A DNA stretch of 37,824 bases from an uncultured Actinomycetes bacterium (GCA_937888775.1 CALAQT010000090.1:1-37824); one strand, 5' to 3'; numbered from the stretch's first letter, positions 17,414 through 30,044 are shown. Notes: a model not told the origin generated them from the sequence alone. Numbers and translations are program-made.

Positions 17414-17635
17414 ATGACCCACGTGTGCTGTCCAGGCTGCCGGCTGCGCTTCAGTCCTGCGGTGTCCGCCTACCTAGTGGCCTGTCCCAAGTGCGGCGAG
17501 CCACCCCAGACGATCGCCGGCGCACAGGGCGTCTTCGGCTTTAGCCTGTTCGAGCCTGAGGATCCCGCCCAATCGCTGCCCGAGGCGCTGGCCGTCTCGA
17601 TGCCGCTTCCCGACCCGCGCGGCACCCGGCTGTAA
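17414..17635 (+). CDS. Small zinc-ribbon-like protein, 73 residues
   Basis: Two CxxC knuckles (C6-x2-C9 and C24-x2-C27, with an extra C5) form a probable zinc ribbon within the first 30 residues. The rest is acidic and Pro-rich (SLFEPEDPAQSLPEAL). AAAGGG lies 6-11 nt before the ATG. It stands alone on the plus strand between minus-strand genes. Such proteins often act as adaptors or sensors, but nothing here shows a role. Confidence 0.65.
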   Translation: MTHVCCPGCRLRFSPAVSAYLVACPKCGEPPQTIAGAQGVFGFSLFEPEDPAQSLPEALAVSMPLPDPRGTRL

Positions 17636-17698
17636 TCGATCGCTAGCCGGCTTCGGTGAATCCGTAGACGAGGTCGATCGGGATTCGCCGGCGATGCG

Positions 17699-18142
17699 TC
17701 AGGTGCCCGGCGGGCGCTCCAGCACGACGCCGTAGAGCCGCCTGACCCGCAGGCGGATGACCAGCCGCCTGGCCTGCACTATCTGGTTGAAGAAGGCCGC
17801 CTCGTCCTCCGGCGAGCCGAGCATGGCGCTGTGCGGTTCCAGCAGTTCGCGACAGGCCTCGTCGCCCGGCTGGGTGGCGACCGGCGAAGTCTCGGCGTCA
17901 CATTCGGCCACCGCGTAGGCCCAGAAATGGGCTCCGGGGACATGCAGCGCCGCGTGGTGATCGCGCTGGAGGATCCGGCCCTTGACCCGGTCGGCTGTGC
18001 TGGAAACCCGAGCCACGCGTTCGGCCGCGTCCCATGCATACAGCACGTTGGTCATGTGCGGATAGCCGGCCCGAGTTACGGCGGCGAGGATTCCCTGCCG
18101 GCCGTCGGCAATCAGGTCCAGCAACCGCTGTTGGTCGGGCAT
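17699..18142 (-). CDS. PPOX-fold (pyridoxamine oxidase-like/F420-dependent) protein
   Basis: A split-barrel flavin- or F420-binding protein of 147 residues. The pattern ILAAVTRAGYPHMTNVLYAW, then RVSSTADRVKGRILQRDHHA and an Ala-His-x-His-like core strand (ALHVPGAHFWAYAVAECDA), is that of PPOX-class F420-dependent reductases, which act on small electrophilic substrates or biliverdin-like compounds. The substrate is unknown. The sequence before ATG 18142 has no Shine-Dalgarno, so a leaderless transcript is possible. Confidence 0.8.
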   Translation of the reverse strand: MPDQQRLLDLIADGRQGILAAVTRAGYPHMTNVLYAWDAAERVARVSSTADRVKGRILQRDHHAALHVPGAHFWAYAVAECDAETSPVATQPGDEACRELLEPHSAMLGSPEDEAAFFNQIVQARRLVIRLRVRRLYGVVLERPPGT

Positions 18143-18189
18143 TTGAGAATTTGTGCTAAAGCCCGTCCGGGATCCTGCCGATAATCGTT

Positions 18190-18270
18190 GTACCCGCCTC
18201 TAGGGGCGGGAATCCTCTCTCCTTCGGCCGAAGTCCCCGAGTCCACCATGGGCTCGGGGGCTTCGTCTTT
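18190..18270 (+). ncRNA. Candidate small structured RNA or attenuator
   Basis: About 80 nt of intergenic DNA with three ordered helices. Stem 1 is CCCGCC/GGCGGG (18193-18210). Next is a perfect 12-bp palindrome, CTTCGGCCGAAG (18222-18233). A long terminator-like stem follows (18229-18265: CGAAG-CCCCGAG pairing CTCGGGG-CTTCG, one G-U) and is followed by TCTTT. The GAAG at 18230-18233 can pair with either CTTC, so two folds compete. GATAAT at 18180-18185 could be a -10 box just upstream. No plus-strand gene follows within 480 bp. It could instead be the leader of the minus-strand PPOX gene. Confidence 0.35.
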
Positions 18271-18284
18271 AAGCCATCCCCGGT

Positions 18285-18458
18285 CTAGACGTCGGCGTGC
18301 CGGCGGTTGCGGATCTGTTCGCGCTCGCGGGCATTGCGACGCTTGCGCGCCTCCTTGTGGGCCTCGTCGTTGCGCTGCGCGATCTCCTTCTTGAGATCGT
18401 TGAACGCCTGGGCCGACGTTGAACGTCCCGGACCCGGTTCCTGCGTGGGCTTTGTCAT
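18285..18458 (-). CDS. Small basic helical protein, 57 residues
   Basis: Unrecognised. I take ATG 18458 (MTKPTQEPGPGRSTS), which has GAGGAG 11-16 nt upstream, rather than a longer frame starting at 18521. A disordered Pro/Gly start is followed by a strongly charged helix (FNDLKKEIAQRNDEAHKEAR, then KRRNAREREQIRNRRH). It may bind nucleic acid or be a structural helix; it recalls the 52-residue protein at 15876 in size and charge but is not an obvious homologue. Confidence 0.55.
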   Translation of the reverse strand: MTKPTQEPGPGRSTSAQAFNDLKKEIAQRNDEAHKEARKRRNAREREQIRNRRHADV

Positions 18459-18547
18459 GCACTTCACTCCTCGTCGCTCCCAACGGAGACCAGCCACAGG
18501 AAGAATGCGAGAGCAAGGCACTCAGCGGTGGACGCTGCCCTTCCAGT

Positions 18548-18615
18548 GTACTCGGGCCACGCGGGGCCGCCGAGCGCGAAAGTACTCGGGCCACGCGGTG
18601 TCGCCGAGCGCGCCA
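18548..18615. repeat. Two tandem 34-bp repeats with internal dyads
   Basis: Copies at 18548-18581 and 18582-18615 share 30 of 34 bases, starting GTACTCGGGCCACGCGG. Each contains CTCGG and CCGAG arms about 14 nt apart, so each can form a small hairpin. They lie in the 295-bp gap between the divergent 57-residue gene and the VOC gene. The rest of that gap (18459-18547, 18616-18753) shows no gene. Confidence 0.75.
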
Positions 18616-18753
18616 GGAACGACCTGCGGCTCATGCGGCTGCGGTCTGTCCACTCCCGAGCGTCTTGGTCCCGGTGTCTCGGCATGGCCCTCGGTCGGTC
18701 TGGGTCCGCGAATCCGCAAGGCTACGCAGGCCCGCTTCCGCGACGCCGTTTGT

Positions 18754-19158
18754 ATGGTTAGTGCCGTGCCCAGACGCCGGGTCGTGGTCGACCATGTCAG
18801 CATCGGTGTAAGTGACCTCGCGCGCAGCCGCGACTTCTACGCGCGGGCGCTGACACCGCTCGGCTTCGCCGAGATCGGACCATGGCGGGACGGTGCCTCC
18901 GAAGTTGCCTTCGGCCTCGAGGAGGCGGACGACTTCGCGATCTCCGAGCGATACGGCGCCGGGGCGCCCATCCATGTCGCGTTTGCCGCCGATCGGCGTG
19001 AGCAGGTCGACGCCTTCTACGCCGCGGCGCTGGCTGCCGGGGGACGGGACAACGGACCGCCGGGGCCAAGGCCGGAGTACTCGGAGGGCTATTACGGTGC
19101 GTTCGTGCTCGATCCCGACGGCCACAACATCGAGGCCGTGCACCACGGCCGTCCCTGA
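18754..19158 (+). CDS. VOC-family (glyoxalase/bleomycin-resistance fold) protein
   Basis: A metal-binding vicinal-oxygen-chelate protein of 134 residues. VDHVSIGVSDLARSRDFYAR opens the first beta-alpha-beta-beta-beta module and YYGAFVLDPDGHNIEAVHHG closes the second. H at position 14 and E near 128 are in the usual metal-ligand places. Start at ATG 18754 (M-V-S-A-V-P) or GTG 18766. The open frame continues far upstream, but those residues lack family similarity. Substrate unknown; members include lactoylglutathione-lyase-like enzymes. Confidence 0.82.
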   Translation: MVSAVPRRRVVVDHVSIGVSDLARSRDFYARALTPLGFAEIGPWRDGASEVAFGLEEADDFAISERYGAGAPIHVAFAADRREQVDAFYAAALAAGGRDNGPPGPRPEYSEGYYGAFVLDPDGHNIEAVHHGRP

Positions 19159-19170
19159 GGCTCGGAGGCG

Positions 19171-19201
19171 CGGCGGCCGGCAGTGTTTGTGCCGGCCGCC
19201 G
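19171..19201. terminator. 12-bp perfect hairpin after the VOC gene
   Basis: CGGCGGCCGGCA and TGCCGGCCGCCG flank a 7-nt loop (GTGTTTG), 13 bp beyond the VOC stop codon. The stem is very stable but has no T-run after it on either strand, as is common for terminators of GC-rich actinobacteria. The following 19202-19380 holds no gene that I can support. Confidence 0.6.
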
Positions 19202-19380
19202 ACGACCGCTGGAATCACCGGAGTCCCGATCTGAAAGAGCACCGTAAACGCCCCGTTGCGGGGATCCCGCCAAGAAGGCGCGGCACGCGAAGGTTACCTC
19301 CACCTTTGTGGTCGTTCGGTGGATTCTGCGGGGCAGAAAGCTTTCGATCGCGATGTCAGGGTCGATAGGGTCGCTCACGA

Positions 19381-20727
19381 ATGCGAACAACCTTGCGCCG
19401 GGTTCAGGCAAACGCGGACGAACCACACCGCGTCGTGATCATCGGCTCCGGCTTCGCCGGTTTATTTGCCGCCCGGCGACTGGCCCGCGCGCCGGTCTCG
19501 GTCACGGTCGTCGACCAAACCATGCACCATCTGTTCCAGCCGCTCCTGTATCAGGTTGCGACGGGAATCCTCTCCGAAGGGGAGATCGCCCCGGCCACTC
19601 GCGACGTCCTGCGTCGCCAGGCCAACGCCAGCGTGATCCTTGGCCGGGTCACTGGCATCGATCTGGAGGCACGCACGGTGACCTCACGAGCGATCGACCG
19701 CGAGCTCGTCACGTCCTATGACAGCCTGATCGTCGCGGCGGGCGCCGGCTCTTCCTACTTCGGCCATGACGAGTTCGCCACCCACGCGCCTGGTCTGAAA
19801 ACCGTCGACGACGCGCTCGAGCTGCGGGGGCGCATCTTCGGCGCGTTCGAGATGGCCGAGATCGAGAATGACCCCCAGGCTCGGCCCGCTTGGCTGAGCT
19901 TTGTCATCGTCGGGGCAGGTGCGACGGGGGTTGAGATGGCCGGTCAGATCGCCGAATTGGCGCACAAGACGCTGCGATCGGACTTCCGTCACATCAACCC
20001 TGCCGATGCACGGATCCTGCTGGTCGACGCCGGCCCGAGGGTGCTCCCGCAGTTCGACGAACGCCTCTCACACAAGGCCGCCGATCACCTGAGACAGATC
20101 GGGGTGGAGATCCACCTGAATGTCCGCGTAACCGGCGTCGACCAGTCCGGAATCGATCTCGTCACTGAGGATGCCGAGCACCAGCGGATCGAGGCCCGGA
20201 CCAAGGTCTGGGCCGCCGGCGTCCAGGCCTCTTCGCTCGGCGCATTGCTCGCCGATGCCGCCGGGGTGCCGCTTGACCGCGGCGGCAGGGTGCCGGTGAT
20301 GCCGAACTGCTCCCTTTCCGGCCGTCCCGAAGTGTTCGTGGTCGGGGACATGATGTCGCTCCGCGATCTGCCCGGCGTCGCCGAGGTGGCGCTGCAATCG
20401 GGCCGACACGCCGCCGGCGAGATCGAGCGCCGGCTGGCCGGGGGGACCGCCCCGGCGCCGTTTCGCTATCGCGATCTCGGCATGCTGGCCTCGATCTCCA
20501 AGAACTTCGCCGTCGCCGAACTGGGTCCGATTCGCATCTGGGGCCTGGCCGGCTGGCTTCTATGGCTGTTCGTGCACCTGACCTTCCTGACCGGTTTCAA
20601 GAACCGCATCAGCACGCTGTTCCACTGGGCGGTCAGCTTCATCGGTCGGGGCCGCGCGGAGCGGACGACCACGGTGCGAGAGAGCCTCGTGCCAGTCCCG
20701 GGTGATGATCAGCTTCACCGAGGCTGA
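19381..20727 (+). CDS. ndh: Type II NADH dehydrogenase (NDH-2)
   Basis: A non-proton-pumping, membrane-associated FAD enzyme that passes electrons from NADH to menaquinone. Its 448 residues include the FAD fold IIGSGFAGLFAARRL (20-34), the HLFQPLLYQVATG quinone-side motif near 51-62, the NADH fold IVGAGATGVEMAGQ (176-189), and a VFVVGDM FAD-ribityl motif. The C-terminus has a hydrophobic amphipathic anchor (IWGLAGWLLWLFVHLTFLTG). It is preceded by a 222-bp non-coding gap. The 3' end overlaps the convergent 95-residue gene by 13 bp. It would be the respiratory entry point for NADH in an aerobic cell. Confidence 0.93.
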   Translation: MRTTLRRVQANADEPHRVVIIGSGFAGLFAARRLARAPVSVTVVDQTMHHLFQPLLYQVATGILSEGEIAPATRDVLRRQANASVILGRVTGIDLEARTVTSRAIDRELVTSYDSLIVAAGAGSSYFGHDEFATHAPGLKTVDDALELRGRIFGAFEMAEIENDPQARPAWLSFVIVGAGATGVEMAGQIAELAHKTLRSDFRHINPADARILLVDAGPRVLPQFDERLSHKAADHLRQIGVEIHLNVRVTGVDQSGIDLVTEDAEHQRIEARTKVWAAGVQASSLGALLADAAGVPLDRGGRVPVMPNCSLSGRPEVFVVGDMMSLRDLPGVAEVALQSGRHAAGEIERRLAGGTAPAPFRYRDLGMLASISKNFAVAELGPIRIWGLAGWLLWLFVHLTFLTGFKNRISTLFHWAVSFIGRGRAERTTTVRESLVPVPGDDQLHRG

Positions 20728-21002
20728 GTGCTGATCCTTCGATCTCCCTCAGCTTCGGCGAGATTCACCGCGGCTTGCAGACGCACGAGCCGCAGCCCCA
20801 TCCCGTAGAGTTCATCACCCGAGTACCGTTTGATCTCGAGCGTAAGACAGTCCTCGAGCGCGGCGAACAACCGTCTGGCTCGAGGGTCCAGCTGCGACAC
20901 GACCCGCAGAAGTCGCCTCCCGTCCGTAAGATAAGCACCGGGTCGCAACTCATCGACCGCAACTCTGCCGCGAAAGGCGTGGGTGGCGATTAGGGGTACC
21001 AC
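20715..21002 (-). CDS. Hypothetical protein, 95 residues
   Basis: Unrecognised. It starts with GTG 21002; the same frame stays open further upstream but has no other start. An N-terminal beta-rich part (VAVDELRPGAYLTDGRRLLR) is followed by LDPRARRLFAALEDCLTLEI and a helical end (LYGMGLRLVRLQAAVNLAEA). The composition looks protein-like rather than random. It converges on ndh with a 13-bp overlap of 3' ends. No function can be given. Confidence 0.5.
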   Translation of the reverse strand: MVPLIATHAFRGRVAVDELRPGAYLTDGRRLLRVVSQLDPRARRLFAALEDCLTLEIKRYSGDELYGMGLRLVRLQAAVNLAEAEGDRRISTQPR

Positions 21003-21254
21003 GCCATCAGCATCGTGGCCGCCGTCGCCGTGTGCATCCGCAGTCCCAACTGCCCCTGAGTGCGAAGAACTACTTAGACCCTGGCTCCGGCTAATCGGGC
21101 CGTCAGCGCGCCGTCGGCCTGGAATTGCGGGTAACTACCCTCGGCGATCCGGTGCTTGACGCCGAAGTAAGGCGTGGACATGAAGCGTAATTTGCAGCAC
21201 GGACAGCTGAAACCTCATCCTCGGCGTCAGAGCCAACAAAGGAGTGCAGCAACC

Positions 21255-21932
21255 ATGCGGGCGGGCTATTGGAAGGTTTCGACGTCCGAGCTGCCGGTGC
21301 CACGGCTACGCGGTATCTCGCACGCGTTCGCGTTCTTGGTGTCAGTCGCGGCAGCGGCGGTCGGGGTCGCACTGGCGCCTGGAGGTCGTGCGACTGTCGC
21401 TGTCGCGATCTACGGCGCGGGCCTGATCGCCCTGTTCGGCGGCAGTGCTCTATATCACCGCTGGCCCGGTCCGGCCTGGTTCAAGCCAGTGCTACAGCGG
21501 ATCGACCACAGCACGATCTTCGTCTTCATCGCCGCGAGCTACACGCCGATCGCGCTGCTCGTACTGCAGGGTCCCCTCGTGTGGGTTCTACTGGGCATCG
21601 CCTGGACCGGCGCCGCGGCAGGCGTCGCGTTCTCGCTCGGATGGATTAATGCCCCCCGACCCGTGATCGCGGGCAGCTATCTCGTCCTCGGCTGGCTGGC
21701 GGTGATCGCGATCCCCCAGCTGCTTGGCGAGCTCGACGCGGCGCCGCTGATCCTGCTCGCCGCCGGTGGAGTCCTCTACTCCATCGGCGCGATCATCTAC
21801 GCGAGACAGCGCCCGGATCCGTGGCCGAGAACCTTCGGATTCCACGAGATCTTCCACGCGCTGGTGATCGCTGCCGCCGCCGCGCACTACATCGCCGTCG
21901 TCGGCTGGGTGCTACCAGCCGCCCACGCGTGA
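21255..21932 (+). CDS. Hemolysin III/PAQR-family membrane protein
   Basis: A seven-helix integral membrane protein of 225 residues. Family motifs are SALYHRWP near 68-75, the DHSTIFVFIAASYTP segment near 86-100, and FHEIFHALVIAAAAAHY near 198-214. They supply the conserved Ser/His/Asp set seen in PAQR-type putative metal-dependent hydrolases. The role in bacteria is uncertain despite the name hemolysin III. ATG 21255 is supported by AAAGGAG 10 nt upstream; a longer frame from 21174 is unlikely. The gap 21003-21254 shows no gene. The end of the gene lies inside a long perfect hairpin. Confidence 0.88.
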   Translation: MRAGYWKVSTSELPVPRLRGISHAFAFLVSVAAAAVGVALAPGGRATVAVAIYGAGLIALFGGSALYHRWPGPAWFKPVLQRIDHSTIFVFIAASYTPIALLVLQGPLVWVLLGIAWTGAAAGVAFSLGWINAPRPVIAGSYLVLGWLAVIAIPQLLGELDAAPLILLAAGGVLYSIGAIIYARQRPDPWPRTFGFHEIFHALVIAAAAAHYIAVVGWVLPAAHA

Positions 21933-21948
21933 GCGGCTGGTAGCACCC
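21907..21948. terminator. 16-bp perfect hairpin spanning the hemolysin III stop codon
   Basis: GGGTGCTACCAGCCGC and GCGGCTGGTAGCACCC flank a 10-nt loop that contains the TGA stop (21930-21932). The left arm encodes the final residues before the Ala-His-Ala end. It sits between convergent genes, 37 bp from the DHOD-like stop, and could end both transcripts. No T-run is present. Confidence 0.7.
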
Positions 21949-21984
21949 CGGACGCGATCCGATTCCGTTACCCCGGGCCAGGGC

Positions 21985-22994
21985 CTACCACGGGGCATAA
22001 GCGCCCGCGTTGGCCGCGCGCATTGCGGCTACGTATCCTGAGCGCTGGTACGCCGCTTGGTCTGCGGCGGGTGGCACGGACAGCTTGCCGCGCAGCTCGT
22101 CAACTGTCTTAAAGCCCTTACGGGTCATCCAGCTGGAGAGCCCATCGAGCAGCTCAGCCGCATACTTGGGTCCATGGCGCAGCAGCGCGGAGGTCGTCAT
22201 CACCACGTCGGCGCCCGCGAGCAGATACCGTGCCACGTCGGCGGGGACTTCGACTCCGGTGGTGGCCGCGAGCGAGGCGCTGACGGTCCCGCGCAGGAGC
22301 GCGATCCAGGCCCGCGGCAGCCGGCCGTCGGCCGGGCTGGAGAGGTTGACCCGGGGCAGGGTCACGAGCGCTTCGGGATCGATGTCAGGCTGCAGGAAGC
22401 GGTTAAAGAGCACGAGCCCGTCGGCACCCGCCGCGTCCAGGCGCAGCGCGATCTCCCCTGTGGAGCTGAAGTACGGGCTGAGCTTGACCGCCACGGGGAC
22501 GGTGACGGCGTCCTTGACGCGTTTCAGCACGTCGACGTGGCGCTGCTCGACGTCGCGGCCGGAGACGCGGGGATCGCCGGGAACGTAGTAGATGTTGAGC
22601 TCGATCGCGGCTGCGCCGGCATCCTGCATCGCGCGTGCATAGTTGGTCCAGCCTTCGGGGGTGACGCCGTTGAGGCTGGCGATCACCGGCACGTCGACCG
22701 CGGCGACGGCGCGTTCGAGCAGGCTCAGGTAGCGCCTCGGGCCGGCATCCTCCTTCATCACGGCCGGGACGTAATCGAGCGCCTCGGGGAAGCTCTCGGC
22801 CGGTCCGTCCACCAGTTCGGCGTTACGTGCCGCCTCCTCGCGCAGCTGCTCCTCGAACAGCGAGAAGAGCACGATCGCGCCGACGCCGCCCTCTGCCAGC
22901 CGCTGCACACCGTCAAGCGTGTAGGACAGCGGCGACGGCGAGGCCACCAGCGGGTTGCGCAACTGCAGGCCCATGTAGCTCGTCACGAGCTCCA

Positions 22995-22998
<4 letters not shown>
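21985..22998 (-). CDS. Dihydroorotate dehydrogenase-like TIM-barrel flavoprotein
   Basis: A 337-residue FMN-type barrel of the DHOD-like group often found next to 2-oxoacid:ferredoxin oxidoreductases. TSYMGLQLRNPLVASPSPLS at the N-terminus, VPVIASLNG near 101-109, IELNIYYVP near 135-143, VAVKLSPYFSS near 169-179 and the glycine-rich LLAGADVVMTTSALL phosphate loop region are typical. The pyrimidine-pathway enzymes differ, and true DHOD activity should not be assumed. The ATG overlaps the stop of the POR gene (ATGA), so it is the last gene of the three-gene redox cassette. Confidence 0.88.
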
Positions 22999-26563
<3,565 letters not shown>

Positions 26564-26564
<1 letters not shown>

Positions 26565-28258
26565 CAGGCGGACTCCGGCAACATCTCGATCGAATGCACC
26601 GGGCATTGCTCGAAGCAGGCCCGGCAACCGGTGCAGCGGTCGTAATCAAAGCGGTAGCGGTATCCCGGTCCGAGCTTGATCACGGCGTCCTCCGGGCACG
26701 CCCCCAGACACCCATCGCACTCGCAGCAGTTGCCGCAGGACAGGCAACGGCTTGCCTCGAAGGTCGCGTCCGGCGAGGCAAGGCCGCCGACCACCTCCGT
26801 GAAATCGCCGAGCCGCTGGGCCGGTTCCAGCTCGGGCTGCTGCCGGCGCAATGCGTCACCGAAATACCACAGGTTCAGCATCTCGAACGTGGCCGGCGGG
26901 TGCTTGGGCGGGCGCTCGAGCTGGTCGCCTCGCAACCAGGCATCGATCTCCCGGGCGGCGCGCTTGCCGTGTCCCACCCCGACCGTCACCGTACGCTCGG
27001 CCGGCACCATGTCACCGCCGGCGAACACTCCCGGGCACCCGGTCATCAGCGAGCTCGACACCCGGACGGTTCCATCCGGCTCGAACTCGACCCCTGGGAC
27101 CGCGCGCAGGAACGTCGTGTCGGTGTCCTGGCCGAGCGCCAGGATCACCGTGTCGGCCTCGAGCGTCTCGAACCGTCCGGTCGGCTGTGGGAACCCTGAC
27201 TCGTCGAGCTCCATGACCTCGACCTGCAGCTGCTCGCCCTCGAAGGCCTTGATCGTCCGCAGCCAGTTGATCCGCACCCCCTCCCGCTCGGCGTCCTGCG
27301 CCTCCTCCTCGTGTGCGGGCATCTGCTCACGGGTACGGCGGTAGACGATCAGCGTCTCCTCCGCGCCCAGCCGCCGCGCGGTCCGTGCCGCATCCATCGC
27401 CGTGTTCCCACCGCCGTAGACCGCGACGCGACGCCCGATCACCGGGCGTTCCCCCGACGCCACCCCCCGTAGGAAGGACACCGCGTCCACGACCGGCCCC
27501 GCGTCCACCGCGGGAATCTCGACCCGCTTTGACAGGTGCGCACCCACGGCCACGAACACCGCATCGAACCCGCCATCGCGGCGCTCGGCCTCCAGGTCGG
27601 TCACCCGGTGGTTGGCGGTGAACCGCACGCCCAGCGCCGCAATCCGCTCGACCTCCCCGCTCAGTACGTCACGGGGCATCCGGTAGGCGGGAATCCCGTA
27701 GCGCATCATGCCGCCCGGCTCCGGACCCGCATCGCGAATCTCAACGTCGTGACCGAGCCGCGCCAGGTGATAGGCAGCCGAGAGCCCGCTCGGTCCTGCG
27801 CCGATCACCAGGGCCCGCTTGCCGCTGAGGACCGGGGGCGCGTCAAACTGCCATCCCCGCTCCAGCGCCAGATCGCCCAGGAACCGCTCGACTGCGTGGA
27901 TCGAGACCGCGCTGTCGAGATTGGCGCGGTTGCAGTCGCTCTCGCACGGGTGGTAGCAGACACGCCCGTGGATCGCGGCAAACGGATTGTCCGCCACGAG
28001 CGCCCTCCACGCCCGCTCGTGCTCCCCGGCCTGCACCCGCGCGAGCCACTCCTGAATGTTCTCGCCGGCCGGACAGGCCGCGTTGCACGGCGGCAACAGA
28101 TCGACGTACACCGGGCGCTCACTGCGGACCGGCCCCGCGCGCGAGCGCCCGTGTTCCAGATCGGGCAGCGGCGTGAGATCCCGGGAGCCTCCGGCGGCCC
28201 CAGGTGCCGGCCGGCGCTCTGATCGCTGGAATCGTCGGGGCGGCGGAGCCACAGCCAC
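26564..28258 (-). CDS. GltD-like NAD(P)H flavoprotein with C-terminal ferredoxin domain
   Basis: A 564-residue electron-transfer protein. An N-terminal 4Fe-4S domain (CNAACPAGENIQEWL and CYHPCESDCNR, residues about 59-110) is followed by an FAD fold (VIGAGPSGLSAAYHLARLG), an NAD(P)H fold (VYGGGNTAMDAARTARRLG) and the AGGDM motif. A C-terminal ferredoxin region has CLSCGNCCECDGCLGACP and CTGCRACFEQCP. This layout is that of glutamate-synthase small-subunit relatives that shuttle electrons between NAD(P)H and ferredoxin. It is coupled to POR by TGATG, so it most likely supplies or removes POR's electrons. It is not glutamate synthase, as no large subunit is present. The first about 45 residues are Pro/Arg-rich and the true start may lie downstream. 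Confidence 0.88.
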
Positions 28259-28382
28259 AATCTACGCCTCTGCACAACCACGACGCTTTGATGTTCGCCA
28301 GCCAGCCATCCGTCGCGCGAAGCTGGAACGCTTCCGGCTCGTGCCGCACATCACTAACAAGCCCCGGGCCCTTCTGACGTCG

Positions 28383-30044
28383 ATGCGAGTGTGCTCGTCG
28401 TTGCACGGCTATCGACGGGCCTGGCTGAGCGCGGACGCGCTCGCGTCCCTGGCGCTGCTGGTAATCGCCGTTCCCGAACAGCTCGCGACGTCGCGCCTGG
28501 CCGGGATGCCGCCGGTGACCGGCCTGTACGCCTTCGTCGCCGGCACGGTCATGTTCGCGCTGCTGGGCAGCAGCCCGCAGATGTCAGTCGGCGCTGACTC
28601 CACGATCGCTCCGCTGTTCGCCGTCGGCGTCGCCCACCTGGCCACGACTGGATCACCGCGCTACATCGCGCTGGTGGGCCTGTTGGCCGTGGTCGTGGGG
28701 GTCATCGTGGCGCTGGTCGGGATCCTGCGCCTGGGGTGGATCGCCGAATTCCTATCCGCGCCGATCATCGCCGGATTCTTCGCCGGCGTGGCCGTGATCA
28801 TCATCGTCCACCAGCTCCCCGACCTGTTCGGCTTGCCCGCCACCAGCGGTTCAACCCTGCATCGCATCAGCGCAGTCATAGGCCATCTGCCCGAGTGCAA
28901 CGGCTGGACACTGGGTATCGGCATCGGGGTGTTCATCGTCATCGCGGTCGCCGAGCGAATCGACCGGCGAGCACCGGGCGCCTTCGTGGGGCTGATCGGC
29001 TCCAGCCTGCTCGTCGCCGTTCTCGGTCTACGCGAGCACGGCGTCGCCGTGCTCGGCAACGTCGCGCACGCTGCGCCGCACTTCGGACTGTCGGCGCTGT
29101 CGTGGTCCTCGATCGGCAATGTTCTGCCGGTCGCCGCCGTTGTGGCGCTGGTGGTGATCAGCCAGTCGGCTGCGACCACCCGGGGCTTCGCCGATCAGGA
29201 GGGGTATGAGGTCGACGTGGGCCGCGACTTCGTCGGGGTGGGCGCCGGCAGCGTGCTATCCGGCCTGGCCGGCTCATTCCCGGTCAACGCCAGCCCTGCC
29301 CGCACGGCTGCGGTGGCATCGGCCGGCGGACGCACACAGGCGGCGAATCTGGGAGCCGCAGCGGTGGTGGTGGCGCTCGTCCCCGCCGCGGCGTTGCTCA
29401 AAGACGTGCCTCTGGCCACCTTGGCGGCCGTGCTGATCTTCGTCGCAATCCGCATCTTGCATGTCCGGGACCTTGCCGCGGTGTTCCGGTTCGACGTGTG
29501 GGAGTTCGGTCTGGCCGTGGTGACGGCGCTGACGGTGGCGTTGATCGGGGTGGAGCAGGGAATCGGGGTCGCGGTCGGACTCGCGATCCTGGACCGCACC
29601 CGCCTCAGCGCCCGTCCCCATGCCCACATCCTGGGCCGCATACCGGGCACCACGAGCTGGGACCTGCTCGAGTCAGCCGAGCGGCCGATCGAAGTGCCGG
29701 GCGTGCTCGTGCTGCTGTTCGCAGCGCCACTCTACTTCGCCAACGCAGGTCATTTCCGCGCCCAGGTTGACCGCGCCCTGAGCCACCTCCCGAGCCGCCC
29801 GAAGGTCCTCGTGCTGGACGTGGTGGGGATGCACGACATCGATTTCACGGGCGCTCGCGCCCTTAAACACGTGCTCGACGAACTCGATCGCGAACACGTT
29901 TCGTTCGCGCTGGCCAGGGCGGGCAGACACATGCTCGAGAACCTCGCCCGCAGCGGCCTGCTCGAACGGATCGGCACAGATCATGTCTTTCCCAGCGTCG
30001 ACCAGGCGGTCAGCACGCTCCGCGCCAAGCAGCCCACCTCGTGA
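28383..30044 (+). CDS. SulP-family anion transporter with STAS domain
   Basis: A membrane transporter for sulfate, bicarbonate or a related anion, about 553 residues. The start is YRRAWLSADALASLALLVIA, followed by LAGMPPVTGLYAFVAG and MSVGADSTIAPL, matching the SulP core, and about 10-14 hydrophobic segments follow. A C-terminal STAS domain from residue about 440 ends with DVVGMHDIDFTGARALKHVL. The open frame reaches back to 28056, antisense to the flavoprotein gene, but family similarity begins near 28400; ATG 28383 and GTG 28341 are both possible and neither has a clear ribosome site. It is transcribed divergently from the redox cassette. Confidence 0.88.
   Translation: MRVCSSLHGYRRAWLSADALASLALLVIAVPEQLATSRLAGMPPVTGLYAFVAGTVMFALLGSSPQMSVGADSTIAPLFAVGVAHLATTGSPRYIALVGLLAVVVGVIVALVGILRLGWIAEFLSAPIIAGFFAGVAVIIIVHQLPDLFGLPATSGSTLHRISAVIGHLPECNGWTLGIGIGVFIVIAVAERIDRRAPGAFVGLIGSSLLVAVLGLREHGVAVLGNVAHAAPHFGLSALSWSSIGNVLPVAAVVALVVISQSAATTRGFADQEGYEVDVGRDFVGVGAGSVLSGLAGSFPVNASPARTAAVASAGGRTQAANLGAAAVVVALVPAAALLKDVPLATLAAVLIFVAIRILHVRDLAAVFRFDVWEFGLAVVTALTVALIGVEQGIGVAVGLAILDRTRLSARPHAHILGRIPGTTSWDLLESAERPIEVPGVLVLLFAAPLYFANAGHFRAQVDRALSHLPSRPKVLVLDVVGMHDIDFTGARALKHVLDELDREHVSFALARAGRHMLENLARSGLLERIGTDHVFPSVDQAVSTLRAKQPTS

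Noticed and set aside
16524..18615. Short tandem repeats considered as CRISPR or phage attachment sites
   Set aside because: Only two or three adjacent units without spacers, no cas genes, no integrase and no tRNA nearby.
21000..21065. Minus-strand peptide in another frame ending HTATAATMLMAWYP before a TAA
   Set aside because: It looked like the tail of a lost enzyme, but it is too short, matches no family I can name and has no supporting upstream frame.
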